Assembly (NCBI GenBank): GCA_023261525.1
Contig: JAHFOU010000100.1
Location: forward strand, 1-7,775
Direction: 5' to 3'
Origin: Planctomycetota bacterium
GTDB lineage: Bacteria; Planctomycetota; SBBH01; JAHFOU01
Length of the DNA stretch: 7,775 nt
The notes below the pieces were generated by a model. The model was not told where the DNA came from. It saw only the letters and a list, made by a program, of their open reading frames with translations, and did not search any database. A program made the translations under genes and the position numbers. Shown piece by piece: positions 1 to 4,919 of the stretch; the stretch's first letter is position 1, and the number at the start of each line of letters is the position of its first letter.

Positions 1-190
1 GATCTACATCTACCGCGGCTGGAAGGCCGTGCCCACGGACCTGACCACCGCCGGGGCCTTCAACTGCTGGCAGCAGAACGCCGGCGTCAACAACTACACC
101 ACGGTCGACTACCGCTGGATGGACCAGATGAAGCACCCCGACTTCAAGGAACGGTTCGAGTTCACCATTTACGCCCCTGGCGCCCAGTAG
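1..190 (+). CDS. C-terminal fragment of an unidentified protein, probably pilus/secretion related
   Basis: The gene is cut by the left edge. The frame starting at base 2 is open for 62 codons and ends at the TAG at 188-190. The visible tail is rich in aromatic residues (IYIYRGWKAV, NNYTTVDYRWMDQM) and ends FTIYAPGAQ. I recognise no domain. The stop codon overlaps the AGGAG ribosome-binding site of the next gene, a prepilin-type protein, so the two are almost certainly one operon. From that linkage I infer another minor pilin or pilus/type II secretion accessory protein; the fragment itself does not prove it. Codon use is strongly GC3-biased, as expected for a real gene here. Confidence 0.75.
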   Translation, partial: IYIYRGWKAVPTDLTTAGAFNCWQQNAGVNNYTTVDYRWMDQMKHPDFKERFEFTIYAPGAQ

Positions 191-193
191 GAG
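189..193 (+). promoter_or_regulatory. Ribosome-binding site fixing the start of the prepilin gene
   Basis: AGGAG lies 9 bases before the ATG at 203 and only 3 bases before an in-frame TTG at 197. The spacing favours the ATG. It overlaps the stop codon of the upstream gene, which suggests translational coupling. Confidence 0.6.
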
Positions 194-202
194 ATCTTGA
201 CC

Positions 203-1294
203 ATGCGTCACCCCCGCCGCGGTTTCACCCTGGTCGAATTGCTGGTGGCCGTCTTCCTGATGGTCCTCCTGACCAGCGTGGTCGTCTACATCTTCAGCCG
301 GGCCGTCTCGATGTTCATGTCGGCCGACGCCCGCGCCCAGATCTTCCAGAACGTGCGCTCCGGGATGGACACGATCCGGCGGGACCTCATGTCCGCCGAG
401 CCCTTCCTGAGCGACAACGGGATCACCTCGAACGGCCAGCGCCTCCGCGTGGAGAACGCCTGGTATCCGAACTCGAAGTGGACGACGAATTACCCGTGCG
501 ACGCCCTGAAGGTCTGGAAGGTGAGGGTGGCGGACGCCAACGGGAATACGGTCACCTCCTACGCCAAGTACTGGCTGGACACCACCGGGGAGCGCGGCCT
601 GGAGATCCCGGTGCTCAAGCGCAGGGTCTTCACGGCGGAGCCCGACAAGACGGCGGCCGGACAGTGGGGCGACAAGACCCCCGGAAGCGTGGCAGGGATG
701 GACCCGTCCTCGACCACGGCTTCCTCTGATGTGACGGACGACCTCATGCAGTACGTGGTGGGCTTCGACGTGGAGCCCTACTATCCCAACAGCGGGGGGA
801 CCGCGCCCACCGCCTGGAGCTTCGATCCCTTCTGGAACCTGGACGGGGATGCGGACAACAGCGGCGCGGCCGTGAACAACGATTTCAGGAACGGGGCCTC
901 TCCCACCGGGGTCGCCGCCAAGCTCTACCTCATCAAGTCCAACCAGCCCGTCACCACTGACATCACCAGCACGACGGATATCGGCATGGTCAACGCCTAT
1001 GACAGCGCGTGGGCCGGCGCGGCTCCCCTGGTGGCGCCCTTCGGGGCCCTGGACGTGAGCAGCATCATCACGAACCCGACCGCGACCTCGGAGTGGTACC
1101 GCCGCGCCGTCTTCTCGAACGTGGCCCCGACCGGGTCCGCATCCGGATCCGACTGGGTGGCTTCCCAGCCAAACACCCGCGAGGTCAACCCCATGCCCCG
1201 GGGCTTCCGCCTCACCCTCTACGTCCGGGATGACCGTTCCCGGGAACAGCGGGCCATCTCCGAAGTCGTCATGATTCCCTGCTGGGGAGGCTAG
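203..1294 (+). CDS. Prepilin-type N-terminal methylation domain protein (PilW/GspJ-like minor pseudopilin)
   Basis: This is a 363-residue minor pilin or pseudopilin expected to be processed by prepilin peptidase and inserted at the tip of a type IV pilus or type II secretion pseudopilus. Residues 1-7 (MRHPRRG) are a short basic leader; the class III cleavage site is G7/F8, followed by FTLVELLVAVFLMVLL with the conserved Glu at mature position 5 and a hydrophobic helix to about residue 32. The long middle part is rich in Ser, Thr, Asn, Asp and aromatics, typical of a surface-exposed variable globular head. The end (MPRGFRLTLYVRDD, then EVVMIPCW) resembles the closing beta-strands of PilW/GspJ-type proteins. 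It is longer than a usual GspJ (about 200 residues), so PilW-like is the better guess. I chose ATG 203 over TTG 197 on ribosome-binding-site spacing. It lies in an operon with the truncated gene upstream; the cobalamin phosphatase frame starts one base after its stop. Confidence 0.88.
   Translation: MRHPRRGFTLVELLVAVFLMVLLTSVVVYIFSRAVSMFMSADARAQIFQNVRSGMDTIRRDLMSAEPFLSDNGITSNGQRLRVENAWYPNSKWTTNYPCDALKVWKVRVADANGNTVTSYAKYWLDTTGERGLEIPVLKRRVFTAEPDKTAAGQWGDKTPGSVAGMDPSSTTASSDVTDDLMQYVVGFDVEPYYPNSGGTAPTAWSFDPFWNLDGDADNSGAAVNNDFRNGASPTGVAAKLYLIKSNQPVTTDITSTTDIGMVNAYDSAWAGAAPLVAPFGALDVSSIITNPTATSEWYRRAVFSNVAPTGSASGSDWVASQPNTREVNPMPRGFRLTLYVRDDRSREQRAISEVVMIPCWGG
1286..1290 (+). promoter_or_regulatory. 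Shine-Dalgarno GGAGG pointing at a non-canonical ACG start
   Basis: GGAGG, within GGGGAGG at 1284-1290, lies inside the last codons of the prepilin gene and ends 5 bases before ACG 1296. No ATG, GTG or TTG follows at usable spacing, so this site is the main evidence that the phosphatase starts at 1296. Confidence 0.55.
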
Positions 1295-1295
1295 G

Positions 1296-1907
1296 ACGGC
1301 CCTTTACCTGGTCCGGCACGCGGAGGTCGACAACGATCTGGGGCGGCGCTTTGTGGGGCGGGGCGACATCCCCCTCACCGCCCCGGGTCGCCTCCAGGCC
1401 GAGCGGCTGGGCGCCCGTCTGGCCTCCATCCTGCCCGCCTGTCCCGTTTTCGCCAGCCCCCTGTTGCGCACCCGGATGACGGCCCAGGCCCTGACGGCCT
1501 CAGGCTTCCCCGAGCCGGCCTTCCTGCCCGACCTCATGGAGCTGGATTTCGGCGCCTGGGAGGGGCGCCTGGCCGAGGAGGTGGAGCGGGAGGATCCCGC
1601 CGCCTATGCCCTCTGGCGGGCCGTGGATGCCGCCTTCGCCTTCCCGGACGGGGAAGCCCTTGCCGGGGCCGCCCGGCGCATGCGCGGGGCCCTGGAGGAG
1701 GCCTGGAAGGGGGAAGGGGATGCCGTGGTGGTGGCCCATGGCGGCGTGCTCCGCCTGGGGGTCTGCGAGCTCCTGGGCCTGCCCTGGTCCGCGGCGCCCC
1801 GCCTGCGCTTCGATTTCGCCTCCGTCACCCGCCTGGAGCGCCATGCCGGCCGCGAGGTCCTGGCCCTCCTCAACGACACCGCCCACCTGGTGGAGACCCG
1901 CCCATGA
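1296..1907 (+). CDS. cobC: Histidine phosphatase family protein, probable alpha-ribazole phosphatase
   Basis: This is a 203-residue member of the phosphoglycerate-mutase-like histidine phosphatase family. Numbered from 1296, it has the catalytic RHAE motif at 7-10 (phospho-acceptor His8), the phosphate-pocket segment SPLLRTRMTA at 54-63, an acidic MELDFGAWEG at 81-90 (proton-donor region) and the second active-site His in VVVAHGG at 144-150. Linkage by a 4-base ATGA overlap to the corrinoid adenosyltransferase gene suggests alpha-ribazole-5'-phosphate phosphatase (CobC), acting in nucleotide-loop assembly of cobalamin; family membership alone would not give the substrate. The start is odd: the first ordinary start codon, GTG 1353, lies after the catalytic His and would remove the active site. 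In-frame stop TGA 1272 limits the upstream end, and the best candidate is ACG 1296, 5 bases after GGAGG and one base after the previous stop. CTG 1308 is an alternative. An ATG-to-ACG change or sequence error is possible. Confidence 0.85.
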   Translation, partial: TALYLVRHAEVDNDLGRRFVGRGDIPLTAPGRLQAERLGARLASILPACPVFASPLLRTRMTAQALTASGFPEPAFLPDLMELDFGAWEGRLAEEVEREDPAAYALWRAVDAAFAFPDGEALAGAARRMRGALEEAWKGEGDAVVVAHGGVLRLGVCELLGLPWSAAPRLRFDFASVTRLERHAGREVLALLNDTAHLVETRP

Positions 1908-2470
1908 CCCAGCCGCCTCTTGAAAAGGACACCGGGGGCGTCGACACCGCCCAGAAGCGCCGGGGCCTCATCATCGTCCACACGGGCAACGGCAAGGGGA
2001 AGACCACGGCCGCCTTGGGCACGGCGCTGAGGGCCGTGGGGGCGGGGATGAAGGCCTGCGTCCTCCAGTTCATCAAGGGGGCCTGGAAGTACGGGGAGCT
2101 GGACGCCGCGGCCAAGGTGGGCATCGAGATCCTGCCCATGGGCAAGGGATTCACCTGGGATACCAAGAACCCCGAGGAGGACCGCCGCACGGCCCTGGCG
2201 GCCTGGGAGGAGTGCAAGCGGAGGGCCCTGAGCGGGGAGTACGACCTGGTGGTCTTCGACGAGATCAACTACGTGCTCGACTACGGGTTCATCCCCCTGG
2301 CCGACGTGCTGGCCTTCCTGAAGGCGAAGCCTCAGCGCCTGCACGTCATCCTGACGGGCCGCAACGCCCCGCCGGAGCTGATCGAGGCGGCGGACCTGGT
2401 GACGGAGATGAAGGAGATCAAGCACCCCTTCAAGAAGGGGATCATCGCCCAGCGCGGGATCGAGTTCTAG
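1904..2470 (+). CDS. cobO: Cob(I)yrinic acid a,c-diamide adenosyltransferase (CobO/CobA/BtuR family)
   Basis: This 188-residue cytosolic enzyme transfers the adenosyl group of ATP to the cobalt of reduced corrinoids, giving adenosylcobinamide or adenosylcobalamin precursors in de novo synthesis and salvage. The family P-loop GNGKGKTT is at 28-35, preceded by GLIIVHT. The conserved QFIKG is at 55-59, the corrinoid-side motif GKGFTWDT at 80-87 and the acidic VVFDEIN at 116-122. The C-terminus (HPFKKGIIAQRGIEF) is the usual ending of the family, and length matches (about 190-215 residues). The start ATG 1904 overlaps the phosphatase stop (ATGA), with TGGAG 8 bases upstream, so translation is probably coupled. 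The following gene starts 5 bases after the stop, suggesting continued transcription. No cobalamin riboswitch motif is visible upstream, as expected for an internal operon gene. Confidence 0.95.
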   Translation: MTQPPLEKDTGGVDTAQKRRGLIIVHTGNGKGKTTAALGTALRAVGAGMKACVLQFIKGAWKYGELDAAAKVGIEILPMGKGFTWDTKNPEEDRRTALAAWEECKRRALSGEYDLVVFDEINYVLDYGFIPLADVLAFLKAKPQRLHVILTGRNAPPELIEAADLVTEMKEIKHPFKKGIIAQRGIEF

Positions 2471-2475
2471 GCGCC

Positions 2476-3114
2476 ATGAAGGACCCGGTCTGCGGGATGA
2501 CGGTCGACCCGTCGAGCGCGAAGGGCGGCTCGGCGGTGCATGACGGGAAGACCTACTGGTTCTGCCATCCGGTGTGCCGGGACAGGTTCCAGGCTGCGCC
2601 CGAGCGCTACCTCCAGCCGTCCATGCCGGGAAGGTCGGCGAGGGATTTCCTGCCGCTGATCCTGATCTTCGCGGCTGTGTTCGCCCTGACCGGCGTAGCC
2701 GTGTGGCGCCATGGACGCTTCGAGCCGATGCACGCGATGTGCAGTTTCGAGGGGTTCTTCTTTCTGGTCTTCGCAGGATTCAAACTGCTGAACTGGAAAG
2801 GCTTCGCCGACGCCTATGCCACGTACGACGTCATCGCCAGGCGTGTCGGGTTCTACGGTTACGCCTATCCGCTTCTCGAGCTGGCCTTGGGCGTCGGATA
2901 CCTGTCCGGGGTGCGCCTGCTCCTCGTCTCATGGATCACGCTGGTCCTCATGGCGGTCGGGGCCGTCGGCGTGGCCCAGGCACTGCGGGAGAAGCGTCAG
3001 ATCCCCTGCGCCTGCCTCGGCGTGGTGTTCAAGATCCCGATGACCTGGGTGACCCTCGTCGAGGACCTGGTGATGGCCGGCATGGCGGCCGCGATGATCG
3101 TCCTGCTTTCCTGA
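2476..3114 (+). CDS. YHS domain fused to MauE/DoxX-like four-helix membrane protein
   Basis: This is a 212-residue fusion protein. Residues 1-48 form a YHS domain: DPVCGM at 3-8, then GKTYWFCHPVC at 24-34, giving Cys6, Cys30, His31 and Cys34 as a likely metal site; YHS domains occur in copper and other heavy-metal proteins. Residues 58-77 form the first hydrophobic helix. Three more follow near 91-105, 129-150 and 152-170, with a last hydrophobic stretch at 192-212. The middle part (FFFLVFAGFKLLNWKGFADA, YAYPLLELALGVGYL) and the CACLG motif at 178-182 match MauE/DoxX-type redox-associated membrane proteins, whose Cys pair may exchange electrons with thiol partners. I start at ATG 2476, right after cobO, because it begins the YHS motif; the frame is open further upstream but only as a shadow of cobO. 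The Shine-Dalgarno is weak. A role in metal or thiol handling in the cell membrane is inferred; the actual substrate is unknown. Confidence 0.85.
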   Translation: MKDPVCGMTVDPSSAKGGSAVHDGKTYWFCHPVCRDRFQAAPERYLQPSMPGRSARDFLPLILIFAAVFALTGVAVWRHGRFEPMHAMCSFEGFFFLVFAGFKLLNWKGFADAYATYDVIARRVGFYGYAYPLLELALGVGYLSGVRLLLVSWITLVLMAVGAVGVAQALREKRQIPCACLGVVFKIPMTWVTLVEDLVMAGMAAAMIVLLS

Positions 3115-3123
3115 AGGGGAGGT

Positions 3124-3795
3124 TCACCGGCCGGCGGAAGGTTTCCGGTGCCGGTACAGCCCGTAGGAGAAGCCGGTGACGCCGGTCAGCACCGCGGGGA
3201 AATAGAGCACCTCATAGCTGAACCGCGCGAACCCCAGCGCTCCGGCGGCCGCCCCTGAGCAGAACGAGGACAGCAGGAGGACGCAGAGCCTCACCCGCCT
3301 CAGGTCCACCGGCAGCCTGCGCATCCGCTGGCCGATGAGGATGCCGAGATCCGTGAAGATCCCCGACATGTGGGTCGTGCGGAGCACCGCCCCGCTGTAG
3401 GTGCTGACCATGCCGTTCTGGAGGCCGCAGGCGCAGGAGGCCAGGTAGGCGCCCAGGGTATCGCTGCGCACCAGGAAGGGGACCGCGGCGAACAGCAGGA
3501 CGGATTCGACCATCAGGGCGACTCCGTAGCGCCGGCCGAGCTTGAGGGTGCTGTCCTGGATCAGGAAGCCGCTGGCGATGCAGCCCACCAGGAAGGCGGC
3601 GATGACGGCCAGGAGATGGAGCACCTCGGGCAGGGCCCCCTGGGCGGCCTTGATCCCGAGCAGGGTCGTGGTCCCGGTCAGGTGGGTGACGCCCTGGTGC
3701 TGGAAGCCGAGGAAGCCGACGGCGTTGATGCTCCCCGCGATGAAGGCGAGCACCGAGCTCCCGTACCACACCCAGGTTGGAAGCTTGGAGATCAC
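3124..3795 (-). CDS. DUF1275 (YoaK-like) integral membrane protein
   Basis: This is a 223-residue polytopic membrane protein with about six hydrophobic segments. After VISKLPTWVWYG comes the first helix with the family-like SVLAFIAGSINAVGFLGF, then HLTGTTT (counterpart of the usual MTGN motif). Later come AYLASCACGLQNGMVSTYSGAVLRTTHMSGIFTDLGILIG, the DUF1275 signature around QN and TTHMSG, and two C-terminal helices ending before a basic RHRKPSAGR tail. The family has no settled function. The start is GTG at 3795 (complement strand), giving the normal family length of about 220; the frame is open for 87 more codons to ATG 4056, but those codons form an unstructured Pro/Ser/Arg-rich stretch unlike the family. 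An AGGA lies 12 bases before the GTG, which is rather far. It converges on the YHS-MauE gene with 9 bases between stops and so is a separate transcription unit. Confidence 0.88.
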   Translation of the reverse strand: MISKLPTWVWYGSSVLAFIAGSINAVGFLGFQHQGVTHLTGTTTLLGIKAAQGALPEVLHLLAVIAAFLVGCIASGFLIQDSTLKLGRRYGVALMVESVLLFAAVPFLVRSDTLGAYLASCACGLQNGMVSTYSGAVLRTTHMSGIFTDLGILIGQRMRRLPVDLRRVRLCVLLLSSFCSGAAAGALGFARFSYEVLYFPAVLTGVTGFSYGLYRHRKPSAGR

Positions 3796-3848
3796 GGAAC
3801 GGCAGGATCCTACCCGAAGCCAGGACTGTCGGGGAAGAGGAGTGGTGC

Positions 3849-3876
3849 GCCCTAGAACCGGACCTCGGAATAGGGC
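3849..3876 (+). repeat. Stem-loop with internal loop
   Basis: Arms GCCCTA (3849-3854) and TAGGGC (3871-3876) pair perfectly. Inside, CCG (3858-3860) pairs with CGG (3866-3868) around a GACCT loop, with purine-only internal loop sides (GAA and AA). It is the first of the stems in the gene-free region. Confidence 0.4.
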
Positions 3877-3940
3877 TCTCTGGACACGGCCTGGATTGTA
3901 AGCAGGCAGCCTTTTCGGGGCTCTCCAAATCCCGGGATCA

Positions 3941-3982
3941 GAGAGGTAGTTCGAGGTCCGGATCGGACCTCCGGCCGGACCT
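3941..3982 (+). repeat. Direct repeat copy 1 (GAGAGGTAGTT module) with nested hairpin
   Basis: It begins GAGAGGTAGTT and ends GGACCTCCGGCCGGACCT. The second copy at 4351-4380 shares the 11-base head exactly and a similar tail (GGACCTGGCCGGGCCT), but lacks most of the middle. Within copy 1, GAGGTCCG (3953-3960) and CGGACCTC (3964-3971) form a perfect 8-base hairpin. A third arm, CCGGACCT at 3975-3982, could pair with the first arm instead, and GGTAG (3945-3949) can close on CTATC just downstream. Confidence 0.5.
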
Positions 3983-4027
3983 ATCACCTCGTCTGGGGAG
4001 GAGGAAGAGGGCGCCGGGCTCCTAAGC

Positions 4028-4041
4028 TCCGCCTTGGCGGA
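4028..4041. repeat. Short inverted repeat
   Basis: TCCGCC and GGCGGA flank TT. As a hairpin it forms a 5-pair stem with a CTTG loop, enclosed by a possible outer stem CCGGG (4014-4018) with CCCGG (4043-4047). Confidence 0.35.
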
Positions 4042-4090
4042 TCCCGGGAAAGGCATAGTTTCATAGGGCCGGATGGACGAAACCGGGGGT

Positions 4091-4110
4091 CCTGCTCCAC
4101 GGAGAGCAGG
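4091..4110. repeat. Inverted repeat CCTGCTC/GAGCAGG
   Basis: A perfect 7-base stem (4091-4097 with 4104-4110) with a 6-base loop. A perfect 12-base palindrome, CCCGGATCCGGG, follows at 4133-4144. There is no T-run, so neither looks like a terminator. Confidence 0.4.
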
Positions 4111-4164
4111 ATAGGTACGAGGTCATAGGCGGCCCGGATCCGGGGAGGAGCCACAACGATGCGT

Positions 4165-4182
4165 GGCCTTGTGAGTAAGGCC
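4165..4182. repeat. Inverted repeat GGCCTT/AAGGCC
   Basis: A perfect 6-base stem with a GTGAGT loop. It is followed at 4197-4209 by a 5-base stem CGGTG/CACCG with a GCG triloop, continuing the chain of hairpins that leads to the two long ones. Confidence 0.4.
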
Positions 4183-4220
4183 GATCCAGGGTGGACCGGT
4201 GGCGCACCGCAGGCCCTAAG

Positions 4221-4252
4221 TTTCCGGTCCGGCGATTCCGCTGGACCAGAAA
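4221..4252 (+). repeat. Long hairpin, 13 pairs with one mismatch
   Basis: On the + strand TTTC(C)GGTCCGGCG pairs with CGCTGGACC(A)GAAA around the tetraloop ATTC (4235-4238). That gives nine contiguous pairs including one G-U (4231/4242), one C-A mismatch (4225/4248) and four more outer pairs. It abuts the next hairpin with no spacer, an arrangement typical of coaxially stacked RNA helices. Confidence 0.6.
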
Positions 4253-4292
4253 TGTGCGCCGGGCAGGTCAAACCCCTAATGTCTGGCGCACA
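4253..4292 (+). repeat. Long hairpin, 13 continuous pairs
   Basis: TGTGCGCCGGGCA (4253-4265) pairs with TGTCTGGCGCACA (4280-4292) over 13 positions, two of them G-U on the + strand (C-A mismatches on the other strand). The loop is 14 bases. The wobble pairs suggest that the functional copy, if any, is RNA read from the + strand. Confidence 0.6.
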
Positions 4293-4314
4293 GGGTGCTC
4301 ATTTTACAGCCAGC

Positions 4315-4347
4315 CCGGCGGCCCACCAGAGAATTCACCGGGCCCGG
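4315..4347. repeat. Bulged GC-rich hairpin
   Basis: CCGG (4315-4318) plus GCCC (4321-4324) pair with GGGCCCGG (4340-4347), leaving a 2-base CG bulge and a 15-base loop. An alternative pairing, GCCCGG (4313-4318) with CCGGGC (4338-4343), is also perfect. Confidence 0.4.
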
Positions 4348-4350
4348 TTT

Positions 4351-4380
4351 GAGAGGTAGTTTTGGGACCTGGCCGGGCCT
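4351..4380 (+). repeat. Direct repeat copy 2 (GAGAGGTAGTT module)
   Basis: It shares the exact 11-base head with copy 1 at 3941 and a diverged GGACCT...GGCCGG.CCT tail. Its GACCTGG (4366-4372) forms a perfect 7-base stem with CCAGGTC (4385-4391). The two copies lie 410 bases apart and frame most of the hairpin-rich zone. Confidence 0.45.
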
Positions 4381-4396
4381 GCATCCAGGTCGTCTG

Positions 4397-4414
4397 AACC
4401 CGCTTAAGAGGGTT
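4397..4414. repeat. Near-perfect 18-base palindrome
   Basis: AACCC and GGGTT flank a CTTAAG core with a single G/A mismatch on the axis-symmetric positions. A TTTTT run occurs only 21 bases later (4436-4440), too far for a standard intrinsic terminator. Confidence 0.35.
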
Positions 4415-4495
4415 TGTCCTGGCCATTCTGTCCGCTTTTTGGCGTGGCTGTAATCCGTAAGTCTTTGGTGTGTTTATTGATACGTCTGTCCACGC

Positions 4496-4532
4496 CCTTG
4501 TCCGCGGACAAGGCCTGTCCGGGGGGCGGACA
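4496..4532. repeat. Tandem TGTCCG/CGGACA inverted repeats
   Basis: CCTTGTCCGCGGACAAGG (4496-4513) is a perfect 18-base palindrome. It is followed by TGTCCG (4516-4521) and CGGACA (4527-4532) around five Gs. More TGTCC half-sites lie at 4415, 4429 and 4487. The cluster sits just beyond the 3' end of the minus-strand gene at 4563-4877. It could be an operator-like protein site or the stem of a terminator, but there is no T-run. Confidence 0.45.
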
Positions 4533-4562
4533 AGAGGACGGGCCGGCGGGGGACCCCCGGCG

Positions 4563-4877
4563 TCAGTCGGGGTAGGTGTGGTCGGCGAGGCCGGCGCAGA
4601 GGAAGCCCAGGATGTCCTGGGCCTGCTCGTCGGCCGCCGGCACGTCCAGCCCCCGGTCCCAGCTGTAGACCTCCCGCTGGTTCTCCAGGCGCTGGATCCA
4701 GAGCTTGGAGATCCGGCTGTCGCCGATCTCCCATTCCCGGTTCACGGCGTGCTCCGGGAAGACCAGGGCGCTGAAGCGGTGGCCGTTCAGGCGGCCGCAG
4801 ACCCAGGTCCCCGACCCGGAGGCCTGGCGGCTGGTTTTGGTGATCTCCAGGCCGTCCCCGATCTCGGTGATGGGCAT
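4563..4877 (-). CDS. Hypothetical small soluble protein
   Basis: This 104-residue protein begins MPITEIGDGLEITKTSRQ and has no signal peptide or membrane segment. It is rich in Trp and charged residues; WVCGRLNGHRFSALVFPEH, WEIGDSRISKLWIQRL and a C-terminal acidic helix (PAADEQAQDILGFLCAGL) stand out. I cannot assign a family with confidence, though the WVCGRLNG...ALVFPEHA...GDSRISKLW pattern feels like a conserved uncharacterised family. Almost every codon ends in G or C, firm support for a real gene on this strand. The frame is open far upstream into neighbouring genes; ATG 4877 is preferred because the reading there changes from shadow-like to protein-like sequence. No strong Shine-Dalgarno precedes it. 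It is divergent from the Cys-rich gene, with only 42 bases between the starts. Confidence 0.75.
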   Translation of the reverse strand: MPITEIGDGLEITKTSRQASGSGTWVCGRLNGHRFSALVFPEHAVNREWEIGDSRISKLWIQRLENQREVYSWDRGLDVPAADEQAQDILGFLCAGLADHTYPD

Positions 4878-4919
4878 GAAGAAAGTTCTGGCCCATCGTT
4901 CACCCTTCGTTAGACTGGC

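Larger units (their letters stand above)
3796..4562. other. 767-base gene-free region crowded with inverted repeats
   Basis: I find no convincing gene here on either strand. Open frames are short, lack the third-position G/C pattern of the neighbours and translate to low-quality Pro/Arg/Gly-rich sequence. Instead, the region holds a near-continuous series of potential stem-loops (3849-3876, 3953-3971, 4028-4041, 4091-4110, 4165-4182, 4197-4209, 4221-4252, 4253-4292, 4315-4347, 4366-4391, 4397-4414, 4496-4513, 4516-4532). In the two longest, wobble pairs favour transcription on the + strand (three G-U against one C-A mismatch). It could be a structured non-coding RNA, a cluster of extragenic palindromic elements, or a decayed sequence. 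It also must hold the promoter of the DUF1275 gene and the 3' end of the hypothetical gene at 4563-4877, neither of which I can place. Confidence 0.6.

Noticed and set aside
1604..2425. 273-codon minus-strand frame antisense to the phosphatase and cobO
   Set aside because: It overlaps two clearly recognised genes and translates to His/Leu/Arg-rich sequence with no domain.
3796..4056. N-terminal extension of the DUF1275 protein to ATG 4056
   Set aside because: The 87 added residues are Pro/Ser/Arg-rich with no family counterpart and lie in the hairpin-rich region; GTG 3795 gives the normal length.
4253..4292. tRNA-like element around the GGTCAAACCCC loop
   Set aside because: There is no cloverleaf, no TTC-arm consensus and no CCA-type acceptor end; the sequence is a single long hairpin.
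4397..4440. Intrinsic terminator (palindrome followed by TTTTT)
   Set aside because: The T-run is 21 bases from the stem, too far for the standard mechanism.
3796..4562. Integron attC sites or a CRISPR array in the gene-free region
   Set aside because: There are no GTTRRRY/RYYYAAC core pairs, no evenly spaced identical repeats and no spacers of constant length.
4878..4919. Divergent promoters between the hypothetical and Cys-rich genes
   Set aside because: TCTAAC/TTAGAC look vaguely like -10 boxes, but no matching -35 at proper spacing is visible on either strand.
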